Source of the DNA: Luteococcus sp048595755
GTDB taxonomy: Bacteria; Actinomycetota; Actinomycetes; Propionibacteriales; Propionibacteriaceae
NCBI RefSeq assembly: GCF_048595755.1
Contig: NZ_CP184360.1
Location: 2,790,001-2,854,000, forward strand
DNA length: 64,000 nt
Direction of reading: 5' to 3'
The position numbers were made by a program, and so were the translations under genes. The first letter of the stretch is position 1; every line of letters begins with the position of its first letter. A model generated the notes under the pieces. That model saw only the letters and a list, made by a program, of their open reading frames with translations. It was not told the DNA's origin and did no database searches. Shown one piece after another: positions 31,261 to 39,994 of the stretch.

Positions 31261-32652
31261 TTACCGTCGAAGCAGGCAGTACCGGTGGTTGCACCACGTC
31301 TCATCCCAGTCCTGCAGGTGGTTCCTGCGCTGCTGCTGGGCCCAGGGAATGTTCCTGTCGACCAGGATCCAGTCGGCCGTGGCTGTGGGTTGGCCTGCTG
31401 CCGTGGGGTCGGTTCCTTCGACGAGCACGGTGACGGTGGCCCGTCTGGCAAGGTGCGGGGACAGGTTCGGCATGGTGGCGACGTGGGCCCGATCGGGCAC
31501 GTGAGTCACGGCCTGCGCTGCGGCGGCCGAGTCATGGACGACGATGCGGTTCGCAGTAGCAGGAACCAAGACGATGATCGAGACAACCATCATCGCTGCC
31601 ACGAACCGGTGCCGTCGCGCCCGCGTCTGGACAAGGCCGGAGTCAAGGGCGGCGAAGAACAGGGCCACTGCGGGCAGCAGCGAGTAGTGGTAGTTGAGCG
31701 CCCAGTAGCGCCAGTTCGGGACCGCCGCACGGGCGAGCCACGGCAGGAACGCGACGAGGACCAACGGGCTGCGCAGGGCAGCGCCACCCGTGACGCCGAC
31801 CAGCACGAGTGCGGTGAGGGTGGCCAGGCCGGGCCACAGAAGTGACTGGCCGAGGGTTGCGAGCAGCTGCGGAAGTCCTCCGCCGGCCGACCGCGTGTAG
31901 GTGTACTGGCCGCCGCCGTTGACTGCAGGAATGAAGACCGAGACGGCCAAGGCCATCCAGACGACGCTGGTGACAGTCAGCACGACGGCGCGCCACCGCT
32001 GCCCTCGCCACCACAGTGCACCGGCCAGTCCGAGGACCATGAGTCCGGCGTCCTCCTTGACGGGGAGGAGCCAGAAGGACCAGACCATCACAGCGGACCA
32101 TCGTCCCTCGATGAATGCTGCACAGCCGAGAGCCAGGATGGGAGCGCCAAGGGCCACCTCGTGGAAGTCGAAGGCCATGGCCGCAGCCACACCAGGACTG
32201 ACCAGGAGCGCAGGCCCGAGGATCTGTGCACTGGCAGCTCGACGACGCGCCGTTGCCGTGAGGATCGCTGCGGCAGCGGCGACGCAGACCGCCTGGGCAA
32301 CCAGGAGTACGGCCGGGTCGTCCCAGATCCAGAAGAGGGGCACGAGGATGACCACCAAGGGATGCCAGTGGTCTCCGAACAAGTTGGCGGTGGGGCCCTT
32401 GACCGGCACCAGGGGTGCCCGCCCGTCCGCCATGGTGCCGAGTGCCTGGCTGAAGATGGTCAGGTCCGTGCCGCTGCCGTAGAAATGGTGGATCCCCAGG
32501 CCGATCCCCGAGTACAGGATGCTGCCGGCCACGAGGACGACCCAGGCCAGCGACGGCGCTCCCAGGGCGGAGATGTCCACATCGGGTCGAATGCTTCGGG
32601 CCATGGATTCCGGCCGTGGATGGGTCGCCACACGGGCCAGCAGAATGCTCAT
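31261..32652 (-). CDS. DUF2079 family polytopic membrane protein
   Basis: A 463-residue integral membrane protein with roughly nine or ten hydrophobic helices. GTDLTIFSQALGTMADGR and GDHWHPLVVILVPLFWI match the DUF2079 pattern (DL.IF.QA... GDH..P). The family resembles GT-C glycosyltransferases, but activity is unproven. The soluble C-terminus from about 385 contains two Cys near the end (TWCNHRYCLLRR). It diverges from a two-component system, which probably controls it. Confidence 0.82.
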   Translation of the reverse strand: MSILLARVATHPRPESMARSIRPDVDISALGAPSLAWVVLVAGSILYSGIGLGIHHFYGSGTDLTIFSQALGTMADGRAPLVPVKGPTANLFGDHWHPLVVILVPLFWIWDDPAVLLVAQAVCVAAAAAILTATARRRAASAQILGPALLVSPGVAAAMAFDFHEVALGAPILALGCAAFIEGRWSAVMVWSFWLLPVKEDAGLMVLGLAGALWWRGQRWRAVVLTVTSVVWMALAVSVFIPAVNGGGQYTYTRSAGGGLPQLLATLGQSLLWPGLATLTALVLVGVTGGAALRSPLVLVAFLPWLARAAVPNWRYWALNYHYSLLPAVALFFAALDSGLVQTRARRHRFVAAMMVVSIIVLVPATANRIVVHDSAAAAQAVTHVPDRAHVATMPNLSPHLARRATVTVLVEGTDPTAAGQPTATADWILVDRNIPWAQQQRRNHLQDWDETWCNHRYCLLRR

Positions 32653-32719
32653 GTCCCCGACGATCGTGTTCCCACTTCACGAGGCGGTCACCAATCCGCA
32701 ACCGCGGTGCTCCGCCTTG

Positions 32720-32733
32720 GCACCGGTTGGTGC
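32720..32733. promoter_or_regulatory. Short palindrome in a divergent promoter region
   Basis: GCACCGGTTGGTGC has five-base arms around GGTT and lies between the DUF2079 and response-regulator genes. An operator role is possible but unsupported beyond position. Confidence 0.25.
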
Positions 32734-32816
32734 AGGATCCGTGCCGGGCTGTTGCCGAATGGTGACAATCGCGCGGGAGAATGCCTGGTGAGGGTCGTCA
32801 ACACGAGGAGGAATCC

Positions 32817-33497
32817 ATGGCTTCACTCATCCTTGCCGAAGACGACCAGGAGCTCGCACGAGCCCTCACCCTGGCCCTGGAACGGCTCGGACACCAGGTG
32901 CACGCGGCGCCAGATGGACCCGGGGCCCTGGCTGCAGTGGAGAGCTCAACCGCCCACGAGGCCCTGCTCCTCGACGTGATGCTGCCCGACATGGACGGAT
33001 TCGAGGTCTGCCGCAGGGTGCGGCGCCACCACCAGATCCCGATCATCATGCTCACCGCCCGCAGCGACGCGATCGACATCGTCGCCGGGCTCGAAGCAGG
33101 CGCTGACGACTACGTCACCAAGCCAGTCGAGCCGCGGGTCCTGGATGCCCGGATCAAGGCGGTCCTACGACGCTCTGCCGGCCAGCCCGACGCACAGCTG
33201 ATCACCATCGGTGGCCTGGTGCTCGACCAGAACGCCTGCGAAGCTCTGGCCGATGGACGTCCACTGGCGTTGACTCCCACGGAATGGCGGCTACTGCTGG
33301 AGCTGGCGCGCCATGCCGGAACGGTACTCTCACGCCACGTTCTGCTGGAGCGGGACTGGGGTTATGACTACACCGGCGACTCCCGCATGGTCGATGCCGC
33401 CGTGCAACGACTTCGCGCCAAGATCGAAGATGATCCCTCCCACCCCACGATGCTCCTCACCGTGCGCGGGATGGGCTATCGGCTGGTGCGGGAGTGA
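32817..33497 (+). CDS. OmpR-family response regulator
   Basis: A 226-residue regulator. The receiver has AEDD, the phosphoacceptor in LLLDVMLPDMDG, MLTARS and DYVTKPVE. The winged helix (130-226) has LTPTEWRLLLELARH and ends VRGMGYRLVRE. AGGAGGA lies before the ATG at 32817. The stop overlaps the kinase GTG by four bases. The likely target is the divergent DUF2079 gene. Confidence 0.94.
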   Translation: MASLILAEDDQELARALTLALERLGHQVHAAPDGPGALAAVESSTAHEALLLDVMLPDMDGFEVCRRVRRHHQIPIIMLTARSDAIDIVAGLEAGADDYVTKPVEPRVLDARIKAVLRRSAGQPDAQLITIGGLVLDQNACEALADGRPLALTPTEWRLLLELARHAGTVLSRHVLLERDWGYDYTGDSRMVDAAVQRLRAKIEDDPSHPTMLLTVRGMGYRLVRE

Positions 33498-34903
33498 GTT
33501 TCACACGCCGGCTGCGTCGCTCCATGGTCCTGCTCGTCGTCGCCACGATCGCGTTGACGTCGCTGATCGTCCTCCCGTCAAGCTGGTACCTGCTGCGCCA
33601 GGCACGCACGCAGGAAGCCAAGGCTTCCCTGCAGGGCACCATCATTGCAGCCCAGCAGGATCCGAGGAACAAGCCGTCATCTCCCCAGTTCATTCCAGAT
33701 GGTGCGGGGCTCTGGTCGCTGAGCCCTGCGAAGGTCTCCGGCTTCTGGTTGATCCCGATAAATGACGCCGGTGCCACAGGAGCCGAGAACTGGACCAGCG
33801 TGAACGAGGCACCTCCCGAGACGTGTGTGCCACTGGTGGACCTCGGCCTTCCCGTCGAGACGTCCTTGGGCACACTGACGACAGCGACCTGTCAGGGCCA
33901 GGAACTCTTCGTGCAGCAGTTCAGCCTGGGAGAAGGCCCGTCTCGTCGCACCTACTCGGTGGTCGCCACACCCGATTACAACGATTCCAATCGACTGTTC
34001 GGCCTGGTCTGCGCCGTTCTCGCGGCAGCCGGAATCGTGGTGGTCACGATGACTTCCCTGTTGTCTCGTCCGCTGGCCAACAGGGCGCTGCAGCCCGTGC
34101 GGGAAGCGAGTCGGGTGGCCACGGCGATCGCCGACGGGGACATGTCCCGACGGCTCACAATTCATGGCAATGACGAGCTGGCCACCATGAGTCGCCGGTT
34201 CAATGCGATGACCGATTCACTGACCGACACCATCGACAAGCTCACCACCCTGGAAGCCAGCCAACGGCAGTTCGTCTCCGACGTGGCCCACGAGCTCCGT
34301 ACACCCGCCGCGACCCTCGTTGCCGCGGCCGACTCGCTCGACGATCCCGCCACCCGTGACGAAGCCGCAACCATGATCGCTCCGCAGCTGCGACGACTGT
34401 CGGCCCTGGTCGAAGACCTGCTCGAGATCGCCCGCATGGACGCTGGCCGGGCGGTCATGACGTGGGACGAAGTCCCGCTGGGTGAGCTCATCCGCGCCGT
34501 CGTCCGCACCGAAGGCCTCGACGACGTCACCACCGTCACAGGCGAGGCCATCCAACCAGTCCTCTGTGATCCCCGACGGGTGAGCGTGGTGATGCGCAAC
34601 CTGTTGGCCAACGCCCGCATCCACGGCGAGCCACCCATCACCATCACGGTTGGGTCCACTACAGGGCACGTGACGATCAAGGTGAAGGACGCCGGCCCCG
34701 GACTGCCGCGTGACCTCGCCGACCGTGCCTTCAACCGCTTCAGCCAAGGCGATCACTCACGCCACCGGGGCGGCACCGGACTCGGCCTCGCGCTCGCACG
34801 CGAGAATGCTCGCCTGCACCGCACCCAGAACACCACAGGAGACCTGGTATGGGACCCCATCGAGGAATGCTTCGTGGTCACGCTCCCGCAGCCGGCGCCT
34901 TGA
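33494..34903 (+). CDS. Sensor histidine kinase
   Basis: A 469-residue membrane kinase with TM1 at 10-32, an extracytoplasmic domain of about 140 residues, TM2 near 175-197, HAMP, HisKA (SDVAHELRTPAATL) and HATPase_c (NLLANARIHGEPP, DAGPGLP, GGTGLGLALA). The conserved Asn box is NARIHG. It starts with GTG inside the regulator stop. The signal is unknown. Confidence 0.94.
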   Translation: MSFTRRLRRSMVLLVVATIALTSLIVLPSSWYLLRQARTQEAKASLQGTIIAAQQDPRNKPSSPQFIPDGAGLWSLSPAKVSGFWLIPINDAGATGAENWTSVNEAPPETCVPLVDLGLPVETSLGTLTTATCQGQELFVQQFSLGEGPSRRTYSVVATPDYNDSNRLFGLVCAVLAAAGIVVVTMTSLLSRPLANRALQPVREASRVATAIADGDMSRRLTIHGNDELATMSRRFNAMTDSLTDTIDKLTTLEASQRQFVSDVAHELRTPAATLVAAADSLDDPATRDEAATMIAPQLRRLSALVEDLLEIARMDAGRAVMTWDEVPLGELIRAVVRTEGLDDVTTVTGEAIQPVLCDPRRVSVVMRNLLANARIHGEPPITITVGSTTGHVTIKVKDAGPGLPRDLADRAFNRFSQGDHSRHRGGTGLGLALARENARLHRTQNTTGDLVWDPIEECFVVTLPQPAP

Positions 34904-34943
34904 GTGCGCCTCTGGCGACATAGCCCTCGTCATTGCCAGCTGC

Positions 34944-35927
34944 TCAGCCAGCCGCCTTCGACCAGAAGTCGAGCAACTCGTCGCCGAGCACATCCTTCTC
35001 CTCCATTGGAAGGGAGTGCCCCCTGCCCGGCCAGACCGTGACCGTCGCGTCGGGCAGCAGTGCTCGAATCCGCTCCGCGGCGCGCTCACGCCCGGACAGC
35101 GTGGACGCCGCGCCCAGGTCGACGCGGACGGGCATCGCCAGCTGGCGCCATTCGTGGTCCGTCAACCGCGGTGGCGTGGGCATGGCGGGCCGATAGCCGC
35201 TGCTGGCGGCGTCGATCATCTCCGACATCGGTGTGCGTCTGCGAACTTCCTCGACGCTGGTGCCGCCGATCCGGGCCAGGGCGTGGTCTCGCCAAGTCTG
35301 CGGGGTGGGCAGCGCCAGCACGCCCGACCAGAGCAGGACCGACGCCGGCGGTCGTTGGATCACGAGGACTGGCTCCAGCAGGGCCAAGGAGGCAACCTGT
35401 TCGGGATGCCGGGTGGCCACGACAGCAGCCGTCGCCGCTCCGAAGCTGTGCCCGACCAGGTGGGCTTGTGGAATGTCCAGCGCGGCGATCACCTCCGAGA
35501 CCCATTGGGCCTGGTCGTCCGGGCCGGACATCGGCACTGTCTGGGCAGACATCCCGGCGTCGCCCACAGGATCGAGGGCATGGATGGTGCGTGTTCCGAT
35601 CCAGCTGGGCAGGTTGTCGGCCCACATGGGGATTCCTGAGCTGTGCCCTGGAAGCAAGACCACCGGGCTACCCGGCTGCTCCCCAACCCACGTCACCACG
35701 CGGGCGAGACCAAAACTGGTGACGACGGATCGTTCGTGGTCGGGGCGCGGGAGCCGCGACATCACCGCGTCACGCGCCGTCCCATACCGGGCCTGGTCCT
35801 CCATGGTTCGCCAGTGACCCACCTGCGGGTCTCTGCGCACCAGGTCGACGAGCTGTCCCGCCGCCAGAGCACAGACGGTGACGACGCAGAGCCACTTCAC
35901 GAACCGACCAATACGGATGTATTGCAT
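34944..35927 (-). CDS. Membrane-anchored alpha/beta hydrolase
   Basis: A 327-residue hydrolase. An N-terminal helix (about 9-26) could anchor it or act as a signal. The nucleophile elbow is LVGHSFGAAT, the oxyanion segment is LLPGHSSGIPMW, and the final GRGHSLPME gives the catalytic His. The substrate is unknown. The ATG at 35927 is used. A longer start at 35963 would enter the TetR gene. An operator palindrome covers codons 2-6, so the divergent TetR protein very likely represses it. Confidence 0.85.
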   Translation of the reverse strand: MQYIRIGRFVKWLCVVTVCALAAGQLVDLVRRDPQVGHWRTMEDQARYGTARDAVMSRLPRPDHERSVVTSFGLARVVTWVGEQPGSPVVLLPGHSSGIPMWADNLPSWIGTRTIHALDPVGDAGMSAQTVPMSGPDDQAQWVSEVIAALDIPQAHLVGHSFGAATAAVVATRHPEQVASLALLEPVLVIQRPPASVLLWSGVLALPTPQTWRDHALARIGGTSVEEVRRRTPMSEMIDAASSGYRPAMPTPPRLTDHEWRQLAMPVRVDLGAASTLSGRERAAERIRALLPDATVTVWPGRGHSLPMEEKDVLGDELLDFWSKAAG

Positions 35928-35951
35928 GTCGCTGACAATACATTCGTATTG
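35909..35951. promoter_or_regulatory. Paired TetR operators
   Basis: CAATAC-N4-GTATTG occurs twice, at 35909-35924 and 35936-35951, with centres 27 bases apart, between the hydrolase and the divergent TetR gene. The arms are identical in both, the hallmark of a dimeric repressor site. Confidence 0.85.
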
Positions 35952-35956
35952 ATAGG

Positions 35957-36529
35957 GTGCCAAGGGTGTCCACCGAGAAGCAGAACGAGATCCTGCAGGC
36001 CGTCTGGAGCGTCATCGCACGCGATGGCCTGGAGTCTGTCAGCGTGCGGTCAGTGGCGGCGGCTGCGGGCGTGTCCCCCGGGCGGGTCCAGCACTACTTC
36101 CCCACCAAGCAGGACCTGGTCCGCAGCAGTGTGTCGGCCATGCTCGCGGGCGCGGCGAGCACCACCCCCGAGGCACTCGGGGATCCCGCCGACCCCGCGA
36201 CCCTGTGGGCCCTGCTGACGCACGCGATCTCCCCCGCCGCCAGTCGCCGGCCGGGAACCAGCATCTACTTCTCCTATGTGGCCGCCAGCGTCGCGGACTC
36301 GTGGATCGCCGAGGCACTCACCGAGGCTCGCCGGAGCGTCCAGTCCGAGGTGGGCCAATGTCTTCGGGCGCAAGGAGTCACCATCGAGGACATTGACGGG
36401 GCGGCCCTGGACCTCACCTTGATGGCCGAGGGCGCAACCCAGGCCGTCTTCGTCGGGTGGTGCACGCCCGAGGAGGCCTTGGATCGAATCAGGCACGCCC
36501 TCGCACGGCTCGGCGTCACCATTTCCTGA
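35957..36529 (+). CDS. TetR-family transcriptional repressor
   Basis: A 190-residue TetR-type regulator. The helix-turn-helix region (about 10-55) reads IARDGLESVSVRSVAAAAGV followed by SPGRVQHYFPTKQDLV. The C-terminal ligand domain is variable. The GTG at 35957 starts six bases after the second operator, and a GTG at 35966 is possible. It probably represses itself and the divergent hydrolase. A second hydrolase follows convergently. Confidence 0.92.
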   Translation: MPRVSTEKQNEILQAVWSVIARDGLESVSVRSVAAAAGVSPGRVQHYFPTKQDLVRSSVSAMLAGAASTTPEALGDPADPATLWALLTHAISPAASRRPGTSIYFSYVAASVADSWIAEALTEARRSVQSEVGQCLRAQGVTIEDIDGAALDLTLMAEGATQAVFVGWCTPEEALDRIRHALARLGVTIS

Positions 36530-36539
36530 CGCCCGACCG

Positions 36540-37391
36540 TCAGCCAGACTCTCCTACTCGACGGCCGCACGCCCGCAGGATCTCGTCCGCCACGAGCTGC
36601 GGTTGCGTGAACAACACGTAGTGGCCGGAATCAGGCGCCTCGACCAGGCGCCACCCGGGGTTTGCTGCGACGGATCGCTGGTGGGCTCCAAGGAGGTCGC
36701 GACGCGCTGAGCCGACAGCTGGTTTGGTGCCCGAGATGAGCACGGTGGCGACGGTCGCAGACCGGGTGCCCTCGCGGAGCTGCAGCAGCCCCGCGCGGAT
36801 CCGACGACCCTCTTTCGCGCAGGCACGTAATGCGGATGTGCTGGCGGAGGCACTGATCAGGGCCTCAAGTTCGTCTGCGACCAGGACGGGCCCCAACCCC
36901 TTCCGCAACCCGGCCTTGAGGAGCTTGGCCCGAACGCGTGATGGGAACATCACGGCATGGACCCACTCCAAGGCCCGGGTACGGCGGGTGAAGTAGGCCT
37001 CGGTCCGCTCGTCTGACGGATCCACGAGCACCAGCGAGGACACGACTCCGGCTGGCATGAGCTCCACCGCTCGACGCACGATCGGACCGCCCCAGCTGTG
37101 GCCCACGAGGACCACGTCTCGCACCCCTTGGGCCTCGATCACGCACGCCAGGTCGGCAGCCAGGGCGTCGAGCGTTCGGGCTCCAACGCCCGACGTGCTC
37201 CTGCCGTAGCCGGCGCGGTCGTAGGCCACGGCCCTGACTCGATCGTCCAGCAGGTTTGCCACCGGCGCCCAGCACAGTCCGCTGAGCCCCAGTGCTGACT
37301 CGAAGACGACCACCCGCTCGCCGCTGCCCCAGGTGTGGGTGGCAAGGCTTCTGCCGTCGGGCGTCTGCACGGTCTGGTGGTCTGGCTCCAT
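36540..37391 (-). CDS. Alpha/beta hydrolase
   Basis: A 283-residue cytosolic hydrolase with the nucleophile elbow LVGHSWGGPIV, the AYDRAGYGRS strand typical of haloalkane dehalogenase/esterase-like proteins, and the catalytic His in APDSGHYVLF. The substrate is unknown. The ATG at 37391 is chosen because a TAGGCT box lies seven bases upstream. The frame to 37583 adds unlikely residues. Confidence 0.87.
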   Translation of the reverse strand: MEPDHQTVQTPDGRSLATHTWGSGERVVVFESALGLSGLCWAPVANLLDDRVRAVAYDRAGYGRSTSGVGARTLDALAADLACVIEAQGVRDVVLVGHSWGGPIVRRAVELMPAGVVSSLVLVDPSDERTEAYFTRRTRALEWVHAVMFPSRVRAKLLKAGLRKGLGPVLVADELEALISASASTSALRACAKEGRRIRAGLLQLREGTRSATVATVLISGTKPAVGSARRDLLGAHQRSVAANPGWRLVEAPDSGHYVLFTQPQLVADEILRACGRRVGESG

Positions 37392-37398
37392 TCCCGTG

Positions 37399-37404
37399 AG
37401 CCTA
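37399..37404 (-). promoter_or_regulatory. -10 box of the hydrolase gene, probable leaderless
   Basis: On the message strand TAGGCT stands seven bases before the ATG at 37391. Confidence 0.4.
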
Positions 37405-37599
37405 GGGGATTCGAGGTCACGGGGTGGATGCGTGAAATACCCATTCCTCGGCCAATTCGATCTTTGCGCGTGCGCACTGGAAAAGGCCTTGCATGTCAAA
37501 AGGAGCCCTGAAGGCATCCGGCGATAGCGGCTTGGTGGATCTTGACCAGCCCACAGCGCAGCGGAACCGAATGTCCCACGCACAGGTGGACCCGCCCTC

Positions 37600-37605
37600 T
37601 AGCCT
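37600..37605 (+). promoter_or_regulatory. -10 box of the Imm51-like gene, probable leaderless
   Basis: TAGCCT stands six bases before the ATG at 37612, with no ribosome binding site. Confidence 0.45.
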
Positions 37606-37611
37606 TGAGCA

Positions 37612-37932
37612 ATGAACTACACGCGTTTGCAGCAAATTGACGGGGATCACTACCTGAGCTTCGACTGCGGCGCGCTTCCTGGGGACGCGGCGGCGATCTC
37701 CAGAGGCTTTGAGGCAAACGGACACTTCTGGGAAAGCGTCGCAACCTTTCTGGCTCCAGAACTGTGCGAGCGTCTCGAGCTGGACTCCGAGGGCAGCATG
37801 TTCTGCGCCTACGGGTCACAGGCTGACCTGGTCGAGTTGCAGGCGCTGCTCGATCCTGCCCTCTCCGACGAGCGAGCCTTGACCAAGCTGATTGATGACG
37901 CTGAGGCCCGAGGAGAAGAACTCGAGGACTGA
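37612..37932 (+). CDS. Imm51-like immunity protein
   Basis: A 106-residue acidic protein whose plan matches Imm51 immunity proteins as I know them: an early beta region, then FEANGHFWESVATFLAPELCERLELDSEGSM in two short pieces, YGSQADLVELQALL and a C-terminal helix ending GEELED. Imm51 proteins neutralise polymorphic toxins. No toxin gene is next to it, so it would be an orphan. The assignment rests on recalled pattern only. Confidence 0.6.
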   Translation: MNYTRLQQIDGDHYLSFDCGALPGDAAAISRGFEANGHFWESVATFLAPELCERLELDSEGSMFCAYGSQADLVELQALLDPALSDERALTKLIDDAEARGEELED

Positions 37933-38016
37933 TCGTCCGCATTCCGTGCGCGAAGGAAACCACGTGCCTCATGTGCGCCTTGCCAAGAGGCCGCGGGAAC
38001 ACAGCGCTGGGAAAGG

Positions 38017-38343
38017 TCAGCTCGCGAGCCCGAGAAAAGTGGCCACGAGCCGTTCCAGGTCCAGCATCTGCTGGCTACCAAGACGTCCCACACGGTTCTG
38101 GACGTTGCTGCGCCGCACAGTCGTCAGCTTGTCCACCATGACGTCACTGTCCTGGCTCAGACCGGAAAGTTCGTTGGCCGCGACCCGGTAACGAAGCAGC
38201 GGCGCATCGGTCAGCATCGATGACAGCGGCAGGACGGTGACCGAATCCGTGTCCTCGAAGACGTCGTCCTGAAGGATCAGTGCGGGGCGAGGTTTGCTCG
38301 CGTAAACACCACCGGCGACCGTCCACAACTCGCCACGCCTCAC
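38017..38343 (-). CDS. MazF/PemK-family mRNA interferase toxin
   Basis: A 108-residue toxin beginning MRRGELWTVAGG with KPRPALILQDD and VTVLPLSS, the PemK/MazF fold. MazF enzymes cut mRNA at short sites. The gene overlaps its antitoxin by four bases (ATGA). It sits in an accessory stretch with an immunity gene, which suits horizontally acquired DNA. Confidence 0.93.
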   Translation of the reverse strand: MRRGELWTVAGGVYASKPRPALILQDDVFEDTDSVTVLPLSSMLTDAPLLRYRVAANELSGLSQDSDVMVDKLTTVRRSNVQNRVGRLGSQQMLDLERLVATFLGLAS

Positions 38344-38546
38344 TCGTCACCCCAATCCACGCTCACCGCTTCCACGAAGTCCTGGTCGTCGAGCTCCCGG
38401 TCCTGGATGGCCACCTGCGACGCCTGCCGGCGTGCCTCCTCCGCGAAGGCACTGCTGCGCACGTCAGGGAGCCAGATCTGGACCGGCCGATAGCCCCTCT
38501 CCCGCATTCGGCGGCGGTGCTCACTGACGCGCTGCTGGACTGACAT
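38340..38546 (-). CDS. MazE-like antitoxin (DUF3018 family)
   Basis: A 68-residue antitoxin: SVQQRVSEHRRRMRERGYRP then VQIWLPDVRSSAFAEEA is the DUF3018 pattern, and the acidic C-terminus (DDQDFVEAVSVDWGDE) would thread into the toxin. The ATG at 38546 is preferred to 38630, whose extension is not family-like. A perfect palindrome just upstream is the likely autoregulatory operator. Confidence 0.88.
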   Translation of the reverse strand: MSVQQRVSEHRRRMRERGYRPVQIWLPDVRSSAFAEEARRQASQVAIQDRELDDQDFVEAVSVDWGDE

Positions 38547-38555
38547 GCCCCAAGT

Positions 38556-38567
38556 GTTACATGTAAC
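38556..38567. promoter_or_regulatory. Perfect 12-bp palindrome, probable antitoxin operator
   Basis: GTTACATGTAAC lies ten bases upstream of the antitoxin start, where MazE-type complexes usually bind to control their own operon. Confidence 0.55.
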
Positions 38568-38703
38568 GATGAAGGATGGAAGGCCTATGTTCCACTGGGG
38601 CCCCTGGCCGACTGCACGCCATGTCCCCATGCGCGTCGACCGTTCCTCCGGTTACACCCAGCCTGCGATCGGTCCTGGGCTCACCGTGTCGACGCCGACT
38701 CCG

Positions 38704-38776
38704 CATGTCCAAAGCTCACTGGGCATGCGCTGCACCACGTGCCCAGTCATCCTTCGACGTGCACAGTGGGCGCCGA
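38704..38776. repeat. Inverted-repeat element, copy A, upstream of the OYE gene
   Basis: ACTGGGCA (38718-38725) pairs with TGCCCAGT (38740-38747), followed by GACGTGCACAGTGGGCGCC. The block is about 75% alike, in the same orientation, to copy B at 39995-40064 downstream of the same gene. It occupies part of the 318-base gap between the antitoxin and OYE genes. The rest of that gap shows nothing I can name. Confidence 0.75.
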
Positions 38777-38864
38777 AACCGGCCGGATTTCGTCGGGGCG
38801 GGAATGACCGGACCACGTCGACTGTTGTGCTCCCGGACGACACCACCGATGGAAAGACGAACCC

Positions 38865-39977
38865 GTGACTGACCTCTTTGCCCCCGCGACCGCAGGCGCC
38901 CTGCAGTTGAAGAACCGCGTGACGATGGCGGCGCTGACCCGATCGCGCGCCGGTATCGACGGCGTTCCCACCGACCTGCACGTCGAGTACTACGCGCAGC
39001 GCGCCACGGCCGGCCTGGTGGTGACCGAGGGCACCCGCACCAGCGCGGTCGGGCAGGCCTTCATCGGACAGGCGGGCATCCACACCGACGATCAGGTCTC
39101 CGGCTGGCGACGGGTCGCCGACGCCGTCCACGCCGCCGGCGGCACCATCGTCATGCAGATCATGCACGGCGGCCGCCTCACCCTTCCCAGCATCAACAAC
39201 GGCGAACCGGCCGAGGCACCCAGCGCCATCGCCCCGGTCATGCGTGACCCCCAGGGCGGTGAGGTGCCCATCACCCTGCACGGCCCCGACGGCAGGCAGG
39301 ACGTCCCCACGCCCCGCGCACTGGAGACCAGCGAACTGCCCCGCATCGTCGACGAGTTCGTCACCGCCGCCCGCAATGCCATCGCGGCCGGCCTGGACGG
39401 CGTCGAGCTCCACAACGCCAACGGCTACCTGCTGCACGAATTCCTCGCGTCCTCGAGCAACCAGCGCACCGACCAGTACGGCGGCTCGCCCGAGAACCGC
39501 GCCCGGCTGTCCATCGAGGTGGTCCGCGCCGTCGCCGCCGAGATCGGCGCCGACCGGGTCGGCCTGCGCATCTCGCCGGAGCACAACATCCAGGGCGTGG
39601 TGGAGGACGAGCGTGCCAACGTGCTGGCGACCTATGGGGCGCTGCTGGACGGCATCGCCGACCTGGACATCGCCTACCTGTCGATCCTGCACGCCGACAT
39701 CGACGGCGACCTGGCGGCAGCCCTGCGCTCCCGCTTCGGCGGATTCACCCTGCTGAACAGCGGTTTCGGCTCGGTCACCACTCAGGAGGAGGCCGCCCAC
39801 ATCGTCGAGGACGACCTGGCCGACGCCGCCGTGGTCGGCCGCCTGCTGATCGCCAACCCCGATCTGGTGCGTCGCTGGCACGAAGGGCTGGAGCTCAACA
39901 CGCCGGACTTCCTGACCTTCTACACGCCCGGCGCGAAGGGCTACACCGACTACCCCTTCGCAGGCCAAGAGGCATAG
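38865..39977 (+). CDS. Old Yellow Enzyme-type NADH:flavin oxidoreductase / alkene reductase
   Basis: A 370-residue FMN enzyme of the OYE family that reduces activated alkenes, with LFAPATAGALQLKNRVTMA at the start, the QIMHGGR strand, the ELHNANGYLLHEFLASSSN active segment (His-Asn pair) and RTDQYGG-SPENRAR. It starts with GTG. Physiological substrates are unknown. It stands alone between two copies of an inverted-repeat element. Confidence 0.93.
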   Translation: MTDLFAPATAGALQLKNRVTMAALTRSRAGIDGVPTDLHVEYYAQRATAGLVVTEGTRTSAVGQAFIGQAGIHTDDQVSGWRRVADAVHAAGGTIVMQIMHGGRLTLPSINNGEPAEAPSAIAPVMRDPQGGEVPITLHGPDGRQDVPTPRALETSELPRIVDEFVTAARNAIAAGLDGVELHNANGYLLHEFLASSSNQRTDQYGGSPENRARLSIEVVRAVAAEIGADRVGLRISPEHNIQGVVEDERANVLATYGALLDGIADLDIAYLSILHADIDGDLAAALRSRFGGFTLLNSGFGSVTTQEEAAHIVEDDLADAAVVGRLLIANPDLVRRWHEGLELNTPDFLTFYTPGAKGYTDYPFAGQEA

Positions 39978-39994
39978 TCGCCCGGATCCCGCCG

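Noticed and set aside
31049..31297. 82-codon minus-strand frame between a hypothetical gene and the DUF2079 gene
   Set aside because: It overlaps the ends of both better supported genes, lacks a ribosome binding site and has a low-complexity product.
38652..39968. 438-codon frame opposite the Old Yellow Enzyme gene
   Set aside because: An antisense shadow of a gene with clear flavoenzyme motifs.
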